DNA from: Gammaproteobacteria bacterium 28-57-27
GTDB taxonomy: Bacteria; Pseudomonadota; Gammaproteobacteria; Halothiobacillales; Halothiobacillaceae
Length of the DNA stretch: 64,000 bases
Assembly: GCA_002281735.1 (NCBI GenBank)
Contig: NCGK01000014.1
Coordinates: forward strand, 1-64,000
Reading direction: 5' to 3'
Under the pieces are notes generated by a model, which saw nothing but the letters and a program-made list of their open reading frames with translations, searched no databases and was not told the origin of the DNA. Position numbers and translations under genes: made by a program. Of the stretch, positions 43,630 to 54,972 are shown one piece after another (position 1 is the stretch's first letter; every line of letters begins with the position of its first letter).

Positions 43630-44565
43630 ATGAACCTTGCCTTCATTACCCATGCCGATTGCCTCAAACACAGCAATGGCGCATATCACCCCGAAAACGC
43701 CGCCCGTCTTGAGGCGATTACCGACATGCTTATCGCGCGCGGCCTCGACCCGTGGCTGACACATCTGGATGCGCCACTCGCCACGCGAGAAGATCTGGCG
43801 CTGGCGCATAGCACGCGCATGATCGAGCTGATTTTCGAACATGCCCCCATTGAAGGCATAGGCTCCGGCATGGTGAATCTGGACGGCGATACCGCCATGA
43901 ACCCACACACGCTGCCTGCCGCCCTGCGCGCGGCGGGGAGCGGTCTTGCCGCCGTGGATTGGGTGTTGCAGCAGGCTGAACGCCGCGCCTTTTGCGCCAT
44001 CCGCCCACCGGGACATCACGCCAGCCGTAACCGCCCGGCGGGTTTCTGCATTTTCAATAACGTGGCCGTGGCGGCATTACATGCCCTGGAACGGCATGGC
44101 CTGGAGCGCGTGGCCATCATCGACTTCGATGTACATCATGGTGATGGCACCGAGGCGATTGTGGCGGGCGATCAACGCATCCTGTTCTGTTCCAGCTTCC
44201 AGCACCCCTACTACCCCGGCAGCGGCATTCCGCCTCTGGCCGACAACTGTCTGCCAGTCGGCTTGCCCGCCGGAACCGATGGCACACGCTGGCGCGCCGC
44301 CGTAAGCGAGGCGTGGTTTGCTCGTCTGAAGGCATTCGCGCCGCAGCTGATTTTTATCTCGGCAGGGTTTGATGCCCACCGTGATGACGACATGGGTCAG
44401 TTCGCGCTCGTTGAAGATGACTACGTCTGGCTCACACAGCAACTCATACGGCAAGCCAAGCTAAGCGCGGGCGGGCGCATCGTGTCCATGCTCGAAGGTG
44501 GGTACGACCCACTCGCGCTAGCGCGTAGCGTGTATGCTCACCTGCGTAGCCTGAATGACGACTGA
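43630..44565 (+). CDS. Histone deacetylase family protein
   Basis: A 311-residue zinc hydrolase of the HDAC/acetylpolyamine amidohydrolase superfamily. The start at 43630 (MNLAFITHADCLKH) fits the family. The catalytic segment RPPGHHASRNRPAGFCIFNNVA holds the paired histidines. IIDFDVHHGDGTE supplies Asp and His zinc ligands. FISAGFDAHRDDDMGQF supplies the last Asp. LEGGYDPLALARSV closes the domain. Bacterial members deacetylate proteins, polyamines or other acetyl amides; the substrate here is unknown. Its coding end is adjacent to the convergent glucan phosphorylase. Confidence 0.92.
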   Translation: MNLAFITHADCLKHSNGAYHPENAARLEAITDMLIARGLDPWLTHLDAPLATREDLALAHSTRMIELIFEHAPIEGIGSGMVNLDGDTAMNPHTLPAALRAAGSGLAAVDWVLQQAERRAFCAIRPPGHHASRNRPAGFCIFNNVAVAALHALERHGLERVAIIDFDVHHGDGTEAIVAGDQRILFCSSFQHPYYPGSGIPPLADNCLPVGLPAGTDGTRWRAAVSEAWFARLKAFAPQLIFISAGFDAHRDDDMGQFALVEDDYVWLTQQLIRQAKLSAGGRIVSMLEGGYDPLALARSVYAHLRSLNDD

Positions 44566-47124
44566 TTACAACCAGAGCATAAAGCCCATTTCATAAGGGT
44601 GAGTCAGCGCCGGATGCCAGGGTGCCAAGCGCAAGCGATAGCTTTGCAAGCCGGCCATGTTGGGTTCTAGCCTTAACACATATAACTGGCGACCTTGGGC
44701 ATCGCGCTCGGCTGCTGCGCACAAATAATGCGCACGCAATTCAAACTGACCATTGGAATCCAGCACGCCAAATTGGCACTCGACATGCACGTCCGCAGCG
44801 GACAGGCCATTAATATTCACCGCGACACAAATTTCAAGCGCCTGTCCCGAAGTCAAATGGGTCGGCGGCACATCCAGACGTTCCGCCGTGACCTTGCGCC
44901 ATTGCGCCCGCACGCGCGCCTTCCAATCTGCCAACTCACGCGCAAGTGCACCGTGATCGCTATTCAGCTTACGCCCATTGAGCAGTGCCTTGATATAAAA
45001 CTCATGTGTATAATCAAGAACTTGGCGCTCACTATTGAAGCGGGGAAGAATACTTGCCATGGATGCCTTGGAACGCCGCACCCAACCACTGGAGTAGCTG
45101 CCGCGATCACGCGCGAAATACAGTGGGATCACATCGTGGGTCAGAGTCTCGATCAAATCACGCGACTCCTGCGCATTGCGATAATCCGCCGAGTACTGTT
45201 CACCGTGCGGCACAATGCCCCAACCGTTATTACCCTCAAAACCTTCGCCCCACCATCCATCCAGCACGCTTAGGTTCAACGCTCCATTCAAACCGGCTTT
45301 CTGCCCCGAGGTTCCACTGGCTTCCAGCGGATATTCCGGCGTGTTGAGCCACACATCCACCCCAGTCACCAATTTGCGCGCCAACTCCATGTCGTAACCT
45401 TCGACCAGCAGAATCTTGCCCAGAAACTCCGGACGCTGCGAAATTTCCCAGATGCGGCGAATCAGTTCCTGACCCGGCTCGTCCGCAGGGTGCGCTTTAC
45501 CGGCAAAAATAAACACCACCGGACGCTGAGGATCATTCACCAACTTTGCCAGTGCATCAAGATCGTTAAACACCAGCAAGGCGCGCTTGTAAGTCGCAAA
45601 GCGGCGTGCAAAGCCCACCACCAACATGTCCTGCTCAGACTGATTAATCATGCTCAGGGCTTTGTGCAGCGTGGTTTCACTACGCCCGGTGCGACGGTAT
45701 TGTTTGGTGATGCGCGCCGCCACATCATCGAACATTTCACGCTTGAGCGACTGATGCACACTCCAATAACGCAAACCAGGAATCTGTTCGACCATACTCT
45801 CCCAGAAGCCGCGATCGCACAGATGTTCATGCCAGTCACGCTGACGCTGATCAAAGAAATTTGCCCATTCACGCGCCAGCCATGTACCAACATGCACCCC
45901 ATTGGTGACGTGCGCCATCGGGTTTTCCTTGGCTTCAATCTCTGGCCAATGCGCCTGTTCCATGCGCGCGGCCACTTCGCCGTGAATTTTGCTCACGCCG
46001 TTATGCAAGCGCGAGCCATGCAGTGCCAAGGTGGTCATATTGAAATTCGCCGGCGTAGGCGCCAAATCGCCCAAGCCCATAAATTCGCCATAACTCAAGC
46101 CGAGCGTTTTACGCATATCAGCCAGGTAATACTCGACCAAACCTACATCAAACACATCATGCCCGGCGGGTACAGGTGTGTGCGTAGTGAATACGGCATT
46201 CGCCGCCGTACATTCCAAAGCCTCTTGAAAGCTCATGCCTTGCGCCACCCACTCGCGGCAACGCTCCAAAACGATAAACGAAGCATGACCTTCGTTCATG
46301 TGCCACACATTCGGCTGTAAATCCAAAGCACGCAGGGCACGCACGCCGCCAATGCCGAGCAGAATTTCCTGTTGGATGCGCATGTCTCGCCCACCGGCAT
46401 AAAGCTGGTAGGTAATTTTGCGATCTTCCGCACTGTTACCTTCAATGTCAGTATCCAACAGAAACAAACGCACCCGCCCTACCATCGCCTGCCAGACTTT
46501 GACATGAACCTTGCGGCCTGGGTAATCGAGGGCAAAACTTACTTCCTCGCCCAGGGCATTGCGTGCTGGCTCGACCGGCAAATCGGCAAAATCCACCGGC
46601 AGTGAGGTTTCAATTTGATGTCCATCCTTGTCAAAGGTCTGATTGAAATAGCCCACGCGGTATAACAAACCCACCGCCACAAACGGCAGACCAAGATCAC
46701 TCGCCGCCTTGCAATGGTCTCCGGCCAGAATACCCAAGCCACCGGAGTAAATCGGGAAACTTTCATGAAAACCATATTCGGCACAAAAGTAAGCAATTAA
46801 ATCCTTGTCTGGGTCTAATTGAGACGCAAGCTGAGGATCCATCGGATCGGCAAGATAACGACGAGTCTGCGTGCGCGCTTCTTCCAAATCGAACATATAG
46901 CTCGGATCCGCAAACGCCTCATTCACGCGCTCTTGCGAGACCCGACGCAGAAAAACTTTGGGATTATGACCACACGCTGCCCACAAGTCGGCATCCATTC
47001 TGAAAAACAGCCCACGAATCTTGCGGCTCCAACTGTAGGCAAGGTTATTGGAAAACTGCTGCAAGCACTGAAGTTCGGCAGGGATAGTAGGTTGAACTTC
47101 AAGGGTATATAGCGTGCAGGTCAT
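44566..47124 (-). CDS. glgP: Alpha-glucan phosphorylase
   Basis: A GT35 phosphorylase that releases glucose 1-phosphate from glycogen or maltodextrin. The 852-residue protein begins with the DUF3417 segment (LQQFSNNLAYSWSRKIRGLF) and continues with YFCAEYGFHESFPIYSGGLGILAGDH, which marks the short, non-animal-type phosphorylases. MAHVTNGVHVGTW lies mid-protein. EASGTSGQKAGLNGALNLSVLDGWWGE carries the PLP lysine region. It is monocistronic, its end abutting the HDAC-like gene. No other glycogen genes are in the window. Confidence 0.94.
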   Translation of the reverse strand: MTCTLYTLEVQPTIPAELQCLQQFSNNLAYSWSRKIRGLFFRMDADLWAACGHNPKVFLRRVSQERVNEAFADPSYMFDLEEARTQTRRYLADPMDPQLASQLDPDKDLIAYFCAEYGFHESFPIYSGGLGILAGDHCKAASDLGLPFVAVGLLYRVGYFNQTFDKDGHQIETSLPVDFADLPVEPARNALGEEVSFALDYPGRKVHVKVWQAMVGRVRLFLLDTDIEGNSAEDRKITYQLYAGGRDMRIQQEILLGIGGVRALRALDLQPNVWHMNEGHASFIVLERCREWVAQGMSFQEALECTAANAVFTTHTPVPAGHDVFDVGLVEYYLADMRKTLGLSYGEFMGLGDLAPTPANFNMTTLALHGSRLHNGVSKIHGEVAARMEQAHWPEIEAKENPMAHVTNGVHVGTWLAREWANFFDQRQRDWHEHLCDRGFWESMVEQIPGLRYWSVHQSLKREMFDDVAARITKQYRRTGRSETTLHKALSMINQSEQDMLVVGFARRFATYKRALLVFNDLDALAKLVNDPQRPVVFIFAGKAHPADEPGQELIRRIWEISQRPEFLGKILLVEGYDMELARKLVTGVDVWLNTPEYPLEASGTSGQKAGLNGALNLSVLDGWWGEGFEGNNGWGIVPHGEQYSADYRNAQESRDLIETLTHDVIPLYFARDRGSYSSGWVRRSKASMASILPRFNSERQVLDYTHEFYIKALLNGRKLNSDHGALARELADWKARVRAQWRKVTAERLDVPPTHLTSGQALEICVAVNINGLSAADVHVECQFGVLDSNGQFELRAHYLCAAAERDAQGRQLYVLRLEPNMAGLQSYRLRLAPWHPALTHPYEMGFMLWL

Positions 47125-47197
47125 AGGGCATTCTCATAAGGTGAATTGGATCAATAACCACAGTTTCACGAGGGAATGTGGCAATCAAGTGACAAAT

Positions 47198-48556
47198 TTA
47201 AACCAAGCGCTCGACGCGAATCATAACGCCCTCTTCGTGCGCCTGTACGCAAAACGAAGGGGAGCGCCACAAGTCGCTGATCTGCAAAAGGCTATCCCCG
47301 CAATAGATCAAGGGCAAGCTCGCTCGCAGCCACGGTGGCACACCCAATTCCTGCAAGCGCTTGCTTAAGCTCGTGCGCGAAGCCACAGGCGGCAAGGAAG
47401 CCTCTTGACGCACACAAACATACACGCCCTGCTGTAAAAGGTGGGGCTTAAGACCACTACCAAGCACATACGATGCCACGAGGCGCAGGCTCAGCTCAGG
47501 CAGTTCCAGGGGGTGCTGCAAAGACCACGTGCAACCCGGCCAATTCAATGTCGGGTCGATGACATCCAACAGGGCATACAAGCCACCCCGCCAGCGACGT
47601 AACTTCACACCCGGCCACACCAATTGCGGCGCAGCATCCACTCGCGCATCCAACACACGCTGTAATTCATGCAGACGGGCGGCAGGTGGCGCGGGCAGCC
47701 CCAACTCCAGCAACCAGGCGCGCACGGCATTGTGCATCCGCGCCGTGCTCAAGCGGCGCAAGCCATCGACACACAGACGATGCGTTTCCTCGCTGCGCAA
47801 GCCTTCAAGATCAAGCCGCGCCAGATCAAGCAGCAAACCTTCAGTACTCGCCATGCGCTCGGCACAACGCGCCAAAGTCTGCGTCGCCTGCGGCCAATGC
47901 TGCTGCAAGCGCGGCAATACGGCATGACGCACAAGGTTGCGCGCGAAACGTGTATCGGCATTGCTTGGATCATCCACCCAAGCCAAGCCCTGCTGCACCG
48001 CCAGTTGCTGCAAGGTTTGTCTTGATACATGCAGCAATGGTCGCAGATGCCACGCATGATTCTTGGCTTGACCATTGGCTTCACCCTTAGGCAAAGCGAG
48101 GAGTTGCAGCATCGGCATGGCTGAAAGACCGCGCACGCCCGCACCGCGCATCAATTGCAACATGAAGGTTTCAGCCTGGTCGTCCAAATGGTGCGCGGTC
48201 AACAACACATCACCCGCCGCCATAGTTTCCGTCAGCGCCGCGTAACGCGCTGCACGCGCCGCCGCTTCGACACCCTGCCCCGCCTGCTTATCAACCTCAA
48301 CCCGCAAGACCTGCAGCGGTACATTCAGCTCAGTAGCCAGTCGTTGCGCGCTCTCCGCCCAGTCATCCGCAGCGGCCTGCAAGCCATGATGCACATGCAG
48401 CACCCGCAGTTCAGCGATCTTCCCGGCGCGCTGCAAGGCCACCAAGCCATGCAGCAAAACCGTAGAATCCAGCCCGCCACTGAAGGCCAGATACAAGGTG
48501 CGCCTGCGCAAATGCGCAGGAATCGCCGCCAACAGCTCGGCCAGCCAATTGTCCAC
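47198..48556 (-). CDS. tilS: tRNA(Ile)-lysidine synthetase
   Basis: Converts cytidine 34 of tRNA-Ile(CAU) to lysidine. The PP-loop YLAFSGGLDSTVLLHGL lies at about residues 22-38. AHHLDDQAETFMLQLMRGAGVRGLSAM carries the conserved HxxDDxxET block. RPLLHVSRQTLQQLA and DPSNADTRFARNLVRH follow. The C-terminal TilS domain ends near residue 440. Length is 452. It is 32 bp after accA on the same strand, the common accA-tilS order. Confidence 0.94.
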   Translation of the reverse strand: MDNWLAELLAAIPAHLRRRTLYLAFSGGLDSTVLLHGLVALQRAGKIAELRVLHVHHGLQAAADDWAESAQRLATELNVPLQVLRVEVDKQAGQGVEAAARAARYAALTETMAAGDVLLTAHHLDDQAETFMLQLMRGAGVRGLSAMPMLQLLALPKGEANGQAKNHAWHLRPLLHVSRQTLQQLAVQQGLAWVDDPSNADTRFARNLVRHAVLPRLQQHWPQATQTLARCAERMASTEGLLLDLARLDLEGLRSEETHRLCVDGLRRLSTARMHNAVRAWLLELGLPAPPAARLHELQRVLDARVDAAPQLVWPGVKLRRWRGGLYALLDVIDPTLNWPGCTWSLQHPLELPELSLRLVASYVLGSGLKPHLLQQGVYVCVRQEASLPPVASRTSLSKRLQELGVPPWLRASLPLIYCGDSLLQISDLWRSPSFCVQAHEEGVMIRVERLV

Positions 48557-48588
48557 GTCGGAACGCCCTGAGGCTGGATATGATTGGA

Positions 48589-49551
48589 TCAGGCCTTGTC
48601 GATGAACTGCCCCATGTTCATCAAACGCAGATAACGCCGCTCCAGCAATTGATCCAGTGGCATGGCCTCGGTTTGATCCAGCGCACGCACGATGGCGGCT
48701 TTGACGCTTTGCATATGCGCCGCCAAGGATCGGTGTGCGCCGCCTTCCGGCTCATCAATCACTTCGTCAATCAAATTCAGCTCCAAGAGGCGCGGTGCGG
48801 TAATACCCAAGGCCTCAGCCGCATCGGGTGCTTTGGCGGCATCCTTCCACAAAATCGCTGCGCAACCTTCCGGCGAAATCACCGAATAAGTGCTGTAGCG
48901 CAGCATCATCAGATGGTCGCTCACCCCAATCGCCAATGCACCACCCGAGCCGCCCTCACCGATCACCAGGCTCACAATCGGGGTGGGCAAATCCGCCATC
49001 ACAAACAGATTGCGCGCAATCGCCTCGCTCTGACCACGCTCTTCGGCATCCATGCCCGGAAACGCACCCGGCGTGTCGATCAGGGTTAGCACGGGCAATT
49101 TGAAGCGCGCTGCCGTTTCCATCAAACGCTTGGCCTTGCGATAGCCTTCGGGGCGCGGCATACCAAAATTGCGCCGTGAACGCTCGCGGGTATCGCGACC
49201 TTTTTGATGCCCGATCACCATCAGCGGGCGGCCATCCAGACGCGCCAGCCCACCCACCAGTGCCGCATCATCGGCAAAGGCACGGTCCCCATGCAGCTCG
49301 ACGAAGTCAGTCATCAGATAGCTGATGTAATCCAGGGTGTAGGGGCGCTGCGGATGGCGTGCCATTTGCGACACCTGCCAGGCGCTGAGCTTGGAGAAAA
49401 TCGAGCGTGTGAGCTGCGCGGACTTGACTTGCAAACGCTCGATCTCATCGGCCAGATTAAGATTGCTGTCATTGCCCATCAGACGCAATTCGTTGATTTT
49501 CGCCTCCAGATCGGCGATAGGTTGTTCAAAATCAAGATAATTCGGATTCAT
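48589..49551 (-). CDS. accA: Acetyl-CoA carboxylase carboxyltransferase subunit alpha
   Basis: With AccD it moves CO2 from biotin to acetyl-CoA, making malonyl-CoA. The 320-residue protein begins [19 protein letters not shown]. It holds the crotonase-like core ([68 protein letters not shown]). It is upstream of tilS and probably in an operon with it. A GTGCGCC palindrome fills the space to purL. Confidence 0.96.
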   Translation of the reverse strand: MNPNYLDFEQPIADLEAKINELRLMGNDSNLNLADEIERLQVKSAQLTRSIFSKLSAWQVSQMARHPQRPYTLDYISYLMTDFVELHGDRAFADDAALVGGLARLDGRPLMVIGHQKGRDTRERSRRNFGMPRPEGYRKAKRLMETAARFKLPVLTLIDTPGAFPGMDAEERGQSEAIARNLFVMADLPTPIVSLVIGEGGSGGALAIGVSDHLMMLRYSTYSVISPEGCAAILWKDAAKAPDAAEALGITAPRLLELNLIDEVIDEPEGGAHRSLAAHMQSVKAAIVRALDQTEAMPLDQLLERRYLRLMNMGQFIDKA

Positions 49552-49567
49552 TCATCTATTCCAGATT

Positions 49568-49621
49568 GTAGGGTGCGCCATGCGCACCGATTTATGCTTG
49601 ATGGTGCGCATGACGCACCTT
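49568..49621. repeat. GTAGGGTGCGCCATGCGCACC palindrome, accA-purL gap
   Basis: Arms GTAGGGTGCGCCATGCGCACC and GGTGCGCATGACGCACC flank a 14-base loop. The same palindrome occurs at 58914-58969, and a worn copy at about 13797-13851. Confidence 0.75.
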
Positions 49622-49629
49622 ATGGAAAC

Positions 49630-52600
49630 CTACCCTACCCACACCCGCGCATTGCGGAACATGCGCATCCAGGAACCATCTTCACCCCAGCCATAGGGTC
49701 GCCATGAATGCTGCACCGCGCGGAACACACGTTCAGGATGCGGCATCATGATGGTGAAACGCCCATCCTCGCTGGTGAACCCGGTCATGCCATGCGCCGA
49801 GCCGTTGGGATTCTGCGGATAATGCTCGGTGGCCTGCCCGTAATGATCGACAAAACGCAGGGCAACCAGACCGCCCTCCGCCACCGCTTCGGCATCCACG
49901 CCATCGGAAAACTCGATCCGCCCTTCACCATGTGCCACCGCAATTGGCATTTTGGAACCCGCCATGCCGGAAAGAAACAGCGACGGCGAATCCATCACCT
50001 CAACCATCGCCAAACGTGCTTCAAACTGCTCCGAACGGTTGCGCATAAAGCGCGGCCAGTGTGCTGCACCGGGAATCAGATCCGCAAGCTGGGACAGCAT
50101 CTGGCAACCATTGCACACCCCCAGGCCGAAATTATCCTGACGCACAAAGAACTCATTGAACTGTTCCAGCGCACGCGCATTGAAGCGGATCGACTTGGCC
50201 CAACCACCGCCCGCACCCAGCACATCGCCATACGAGAAGCCGCCGCAGGCCACCAGTCCCTTGAAATCATCCAGGGTGATACGGCCTTCGATGATGTCGC
50301 TCATATGTACATCCACCGCGTCAAACCCGGCGCGGGTAAAGGCGGCGGCCATTTCAAGCTGCCCATTCACGCCCTGCTCACGCAGCACGGCGACACGCGG
50401 ACGCGCACCCGTGGCGATATAGGGCGCAGCTACATCATCGTCCAGAAGATAGTTCAATTCGGCAAACAGTCCAGGATCACGCGTATCCAGCAGGTTGTCG
50501 AACTCCTGCTGCGCGCAATCCGGGTTATCACGCAACCGCTGGATATGAAAGCTGGTTTCGCCCCAGGCTCGTTGTAAATCTACCCGCGACTCATCCAGCA
50601 CCAGCTTGCCATGATGTTTGAACAGCAGGCGATCATCTTCACGCACGCTGCCAATCACATGGCTATGCGCCCCGAGTCCGGCCTCACGCAAGGCCATCAA
50701 TACACTGTCGGTATCGCAATGGCGCACCTGCACCACCGCGCCCAGCTCCTCGGCAAACAGCACGGACAGGCTTTCATCACCCAGCAGATCCAGTGAAATA
50801 TCCAGACCGCAATGCGCGGCAAACGCCATTTCCGCCAAAGTGACCAACAAGCCACCATCCGAACGGTCGTGGTAGGCCAAAAGCAGGCGATCCGCGTTCA
50901 AATCCTGAATCGTGGCAAAAAACGCCTTCAGCGCATTCACATCATCCAGATCAGGCGCAACATCGCCCACCTGCGCATACACCTGCGCCAGACAGGACGC
51001 ACCCAGACGCTGACGCCCCTTGCCCAAATCGATCAGGATCAAATCCGTATCACCCGCGTCCAGACGCAACTCCGGGGTCAGTACATGCCGAATATCCGTC
51101 ACTGGCGCAAAGGCGCTGATAATCAGTGACAAGGGCGCAGTCATCTCGCGTGGTTTGCCGCCCTGCTCCCATACGGTTTTCATCGACAATGAATCCTTGC
51201 CCACCGGAATGGCAATCCCTAATTGCGGGCAAAGCTCCTCACCGACGGCCTTGACCGTATCAAACAGCAGCGCATCCTCGCCCGGATAACCCGCGGCAGC
51301 CATCCAATTGGCCGACAAACGGATGTCCGATAGCTTGGCAATCGGCGCAGCCGCGATATTGGTCAGCGCCTCGGCCACCGCCATGCGCCCGGAGGCCGGC
51401 GCATCAATCAGCGCAAGCGGCGTGCGCTCGCCCATGCTCATGGCCTCGCCACGATCACTGTCCAGCGCCAGCGCCGTCACCGCCACGTCCGCCACCGGAA
51501 CCTGCCACGGACCGACCATTGGATCACGCGCCACCATGCCGGTAATCGTGCGGTCGCCAATCGTAATCAGAAAACGCTTATCGGCCACCGTCGGCAGGCG
51601 CAGCACGCGATACGCTGCCTCGCGCACGCTCACACCTTCAAAATCGAGCGGCGGGCGCTGAAAGCTATGATGCTTCACATCGCGCAGCATTTTCGGCGGT
51701 TTGCCCAGCAACACATCCATCGGCAAATCGACTGGCGTATTCTCAAAATATGCATCGCCGACCATCAGATGCTGCTCCGCCGTCGCGGTTCCCACCACCG
51801 CAAACGGCGCACGCTCGCGCTCGCACAGGTTTTGGAACAGCTCCAGACTTTCCGGGTGAATCGCCAGCACATAACGCTCCTGCGACTCATTGCTCCAGAT
51901 TTCCATCGGCGACATGCCCGGCTCGTCATTCGGCACCGCGCGCAATTCAAAGCTCGCACCACGCCCGGCATCATTCACCAGCTCTGGAAAGGCATTCGAA
52001 ATTCCGCCTGCACCCACGTCATGAATCGACACAATCGGGTTGGTATCACCCATCGCCCAGCAGCGGTCGATCACCTCCTGACAACGCCGCTCCATTTCCG
52101 GATTACCGCGCTGCACCGAGGCAAAATCCAGATCAAAAGCCGAAGCCCCCGAAGCCACCGACGAGGCCGCGCCGCCGCCCAAGCCAATCAGCATGGCCGG
52201 CCCACCCAGCACAATCAGCAGATCACCCTCGGCAATCACGTTTTTCTCCACATGATCGCCACGGATATTGCCCAAACCGCCCGCAATCATGATCGGCTTG
52301 TGGTAACCGCGTAGCGTGCTGCCGCTTGCGCCGGGCGCATCCTGCTCATAAGTACGGAAATAGCCGCAGATATTCGGGCGGCCAAACTCATTATTAAACG
52401 CTGCCGAACCCAGTGGGCCGTCGATCATGATCTGCAAGGCCGACACAATGCGCTCAGGCTTGCCATGATCTTTTTCCCAAGGCTGCTCGGCACCCGGAAT
52501 GCGCAAATTCGACACCGAAAAGCCGCTCAAACCGGCCTTCGGCTTACTGCCGCGCCCGGTCGCACCCTCATCCCGAATCTCCCCGCCCGAACCGGTCGCC

Positions 52601-53523
52601 GCACCGGGAAAAGGCGAAATCGCGGTCGGATGATTGTGGGTTTCCACCTTCATCAACAGGTGAATATCTTCCTCGTGTGCGCGATACACCCCATCCGCAT
52701 CCGGGAAAAAACGCCCCGCACGCGCGCCTTCGACCACCGAGGAGTTGTCCTTGTAGGCCGACAAAATTCCCTGCGGCGCGTGGTGATAGGTGTTGCGGAT
52801 CATGCCGAACAGACTCTTGGCCTGCGCCTGCCCGTCGATCACCCAATCGGCATTGAAAATCTTGTGACGGCAATGCTCCGAATTGGCCTGCGCAAACATC
52901 ATCAACTCGACATCCGAGGGATTGCGCTCAAGGTTCTGGAAATTTTCCACCAGATAGTCGATTTCATCCTCAGACAAAGCCAAGCCCCAATCCCGATTGG
53001 CCTGAGCCAAAGCTTCGCGCCCACCCTGCAATACATCCACTGTGCGTAGCGGCTTGGGCTCCGTGGTATGAAACAAAACCACCGCATCCTCCAAAGCCGC
53101 CAACACGGTTTCGGTCATCCGGTCATGCAAGGCCGCATCCAACACCTCGCGCTGCCCCAGAGTCAGCGGCTGCCCATCCGTGGTTTTCACGCTGTAATGC
53201 ACACCGCGCTCGATACGGCGAATCATGCTCAAGCCACAGTTATGCGCAATATCCGTGGCTTTCGATGCCCACGGCGAGATGGTGCCCGGACGCGGAATCA
53301 CCACTCGCAACTCGTCGCCAAAGTGCGCACACGCCCCATCCCCATAATCCAGCACCGCCTCAAGTTGCTGATATTCAGCCGCACTCAGACTGGATTCGAT
53401 GTCCACAAAATGCACAAACTGCGCGGCAATCGCAGCGATACGCGGCTCATCACGGCGCAAGTCCGTCAACAATTTACTCAGACGACTTGCAGATAAAGCC
53501 ACGGAACCAGGAAGAATGAGCAT
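49630..53523 (-). CDS. purL: Phosphoribosylformylglycinamidine synthase
   Basis: The fourth step of purine synthesis, using glutamine and ATP. The 1297-residue single-chain form typical of gamma/betaproteobacteria has an N-terminal domain, a linker, two ATP-binding repeats ([37 protein letters not shown]) and a C-terminal glutamine amidotransferase domain. The latter has [12 protein letters not shown] with the nucleophile Cys and a final HPER with the His. The start at 53523 has GAG eight bases upstream; a GTG three codons earlier is possible. It is monocistronic. Confidence 0.97.
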   Translation of the reverse strand: MLILPGSVALSASRLSKLLTDLRRDEPRIAAIAAQFVHFVDIESSLSAAEYQQLEAVLDYGDGACAHFGDELRVVIPRPGTISPWASKATDIAHNCGLSMIRRIERGVHYSVKTTDGQPLTLGQREVLDAALHDRMTETVLAALEDAVVLFHTTEPKPLRTVDVLQGGREALAQANRDWGLALSEDEIDYLVENFQNLERNPSDVELMMFAQANSEHCRHKIFNADWVIDGQAQAKSLFGMIRNTYHHAPQGILSAYKDNSSVVEGARAGRFFPDADGVYRAHEEDIHLLMKVETHNHPTAISPFPGAATGSGGEIRDEGATGRGSKPKAGLSGFSVSNLRIPGAEQPWEKDHGKPERIVSALQIMIDGPLGSAAFNNEFGRPNICGYFRTYEQDAPGASGSTLRGYHKPIMIAGGLGNIRGDHVEKNVIAEGDLLIVLGGPAMLIGLGGGAASSVASGASAFDLDFASVQRGNPEMERRCQEVIDRCWAMGDTNPIVSIHDVGAGGISNAFPELVNDAGRGASFELRAVPNDEPGMSPMEIWSNESQERYVLAIHPESLELFQNLCERERAPFAVVGTATAEQHLMVGDAYFENTPVDLPMDVLLGKPPKMLRDVKHHSFQRPPLDFEGVSVREAAYRVLRLPTVADKRFLITIGDRTITGMVARDPMVGPWQVPVADVAVTALALDSDRGEAMSMGERTPLALIDAPASGRMAVAEALTNIAAAPIAKLSDIRLSANWMAAAGYPGEDALLFDTVKAVGEELCPQLGIAIPVGKDSLSMKTVWEQGGKPREMTAPLSLIISAFAPVTDIRHVLTPELRLDAGDTDLILIDLGKGRQRLGASCLAQVYAQVGDVAPDLDDVNALKAFFATIQDLNADRLLLAYHDRSDGGLLVTLAEMAFAAHCGLDISLDLLGDESLSVLFAEELGAVVQVRHCDTDSVLMALREAGLGAHSHVIGSVREDDRLLFKHHGKLVLDESRVDLQRAWGETSFHIQRLRDNPDCAQQEFDNLLDTRDPGLFAELNYLLDDDVAAPYIATGARPRVAVLREQGVNGQLEMAAAFTRAGFDAVDVHMSDIIEGRITLDDFKGLVACGGFSYGDVLGAGGGWAKSIRFNARALEQFNEFFVRQDNFGLGVCNGCQMLSQLADLIPGAAHWPRFMRNRSEQFEARLAMVEVMDSPSLFLSGMAGSKMPIAVAHGEGRIEFSDGVDAEAVAEGGLVALRFVDHYGQATEHYPQNPNGSAHGMTGFTSEDGRFTIMMPHPERVFRAVQHSWRPYGWGEDGSWMRMFRNARVWVG

Positions 53524-53679
53524 GCTTTGCACTCGGACTGAAAACTAAAAGTTCGCCATTTTATACCAGCAGGATGAACTGCGCCCTAGATGTTATCCCT
53601 CAGCACGTCTTGACAGATAAAGCGGACGGCCTACAATGCGCGCTCCTGATCTTGTGTTGAATTCGTTACAGCACAGCTT

Positions 53680-53753
53680 GGCTGGATGTCAGAGTGGTTA
53701 TGTCGCGGATTGCAAATCCGCTTACCTCGGTTCGATTCCGGGTCCAGCCTCCA
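53680..53753 (+). tRNA. tRNA-Cys (GCA)
   Basis: A 74-base cloverleaf. Acceptor GGCTGGA pairs with TCCAGCC. The anticodon loop is TTGCAAA with anticodon GCA. The T arm is GGTTCGATTCC. Discriminator T and CCA are encoded, and T73 is the identity base for cysteine. It is 15 bp upstream of tRNA-Leu. Confidence 0.97.
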
Positions 53754-53768
53754 CATTCCCCGCCCTTC

Positions 53769-53855
53769 GCCCGGATGGCGAAATCGGTATACGCAAGAGA
53801 CTTAAAATCTCTCGATCGAAAGATCATGCGGGTTCAAGTCCCGCTCCGGGCACCA
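53769..53855 (+). tRNA. tRNA-Leu (TAA)
   Basis: An 87-base class II tRNA with a long variable arm (TCGATCGAAAGATCATGC region). Acceptor GCCCGGA pairs with TCCGGGC. The anticodon loop is CTTAAAA with anticodon TAA. A73 and CCA are encoded. It is co-transcribed with tRNA-Cys. Confidence 0.96.
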
Positions 53856-53866
53856 TATAAAAATCA

Positions 53867-53903
53867 AACAATAAACCACGCAACGCTGCGTGGTTTATTG
53901 TTT
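53867..53903 (+). terminator. Terminator of the tRNA-Cys/tRNA-Leu unit
   Basis: AACAATAAACCACGCA and TGCGTGGTTTATTGTT form a perfect 16-bp stem ending in TTTT. As the arms are symmetrical with an A-rich left side, it may also serve the convergent HD-GYP operon. Confidence 0.82.
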
Positions 53904-53943
53904 TGCGGTCAGGCACACCCGTTATGTTCGCCGCACAAACGCC

Positions 53944-54972
53944 TCATCCCGTCGGAAAAGCATATCCCTTCTCACGAAAAACCCTGAGACAGGCATCCAC
54001 TACACGACTGTCATACAGCACACCCCGATGGCGCGTAATCTCGTCCAGCGCCGCATCAAGCCCGAGGGCGGCGCGGTAAGGGCGGTGCGAAGTCATGGCT
54101 TCGACCACATCGGCCACGCTCAATACCTTGGCTTCAGCCAGAATCTCGTCCTCCTTCAGTCCATACGGATAACCCGAGCCATCCAGGCGTTCATGGTGTT
54201 GCAGTACGGCTTGCGCGATCGGCCACGGGAAATCGACCGACTTGAGAATTTCATAACCGGTTTCAGGGTGTTGCTTGATAAAAGCGAATTCCAGTTCGCT
54301 CAAGCGTCCGGGCTTGCTCAAAATTTCCGCCGGAATGCGGATCTTGCCAAAATCATGCACCACGCTGGCCAGATACAAGCCCTCGATCTGGTCTTCCGGC
54401 CATTGCAGTTCCCGCGCAATTTCCACAGCCAGATGCGCAACGCGACGTTGATGCCCCGCTGTGTAAGGGTCACGCGCTTCGACGGTTGCTCCAAGTGCGG
54501 TAATGAAGTCCAGCAGCATGGCGTGCATACGCTCCTGGTTTTCCTTGAGCTTTTTGGTGCGCTCCTCGACCATGTCTTCAAGGTGGTTGCGCAGTCGATC
54601 CACTTCCAGATGCGTGCGCACACGCGCCAGCAGTTCTTCGCGTTGATAGGGCTTGGTCACAAAATCGACCGCGCCGAGCTCGAAACCGCGCAGTTTTTCA
54701 TCGGTATCGGTCAGTGCGCTGACAAAAATCACCGGGATATGGCTGGTTTCGGCGTGTGCCTTGAGCCTTTGGCAGACCTCGAAGCCGTCCATGTCCGGCA
54801 TTCGGATATCCAGCAAGATCAACTCTGGCGGATGGCTGAATGCCGACTTCAAGGCCAGCTCGCCATTGATGGCAGAGCGCACGTTATAACCCTCGCCTTT
54901 TAACAGCTCGGTCAATAATTTGAGCGAGGCCGGGGTGTCATCCACGGCCAGAATGTTTCCCTTATCCGGCAT
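53944..54972 (-). CDS. Response regulator with HD-GYP phosphodiesterase domain
   Basis: A 342-residue regulator. The receiver domain covers residues 1-120 with the phosphorylated Asp55 in LILLDIRMPD and the switch lysine in TKPYQ. The HD-GYP domain follows, with HD at 206-207 (VVHDFGKIRIP) and HHERLDGSGYP near 259-269, so it should be an active c-di-GMP phosphodiesterase. The start at 54972 has GGGAG upstream and overlaps the kinase gene end by eleven bases. It is the output of the kinase encoded just before it. Confidence 0.93.
   Translation of the reverse strand: MPDKGNILAVDDTPASLKLLTELLKGEGYNVRSAINGELALKSAFSHPPELILLDIRMPDMDGFEVCQRLKAHAETSHIPVIFVSALTDTDEKLRGFELGAVDFVTKPYQREELLARVRTHLEVDRLRNHLEDMVEERTKKLKENQERMHAMLLDFITALGATVEARDPYTAGHQRRVAHLAVEIARELQWPEDQIEGLYLASVVHDFGKIRIPAEILSKPGRLSELEFAFIKQHPETGYEILKSVDFPWPIAQAVLQHHERLDGSGYPYGLKEDEILAEAKVLSVADVVEAMTSHRPYRAALGLDAALDEITRHRGVLYDSRVVDACLRVFREKGYAFPTG

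Noticed and set aside
53636-53987. Plus-strand reading frames across the tRNA genes
   Set aside because: They run through two complete tRNA genes and a terminator.
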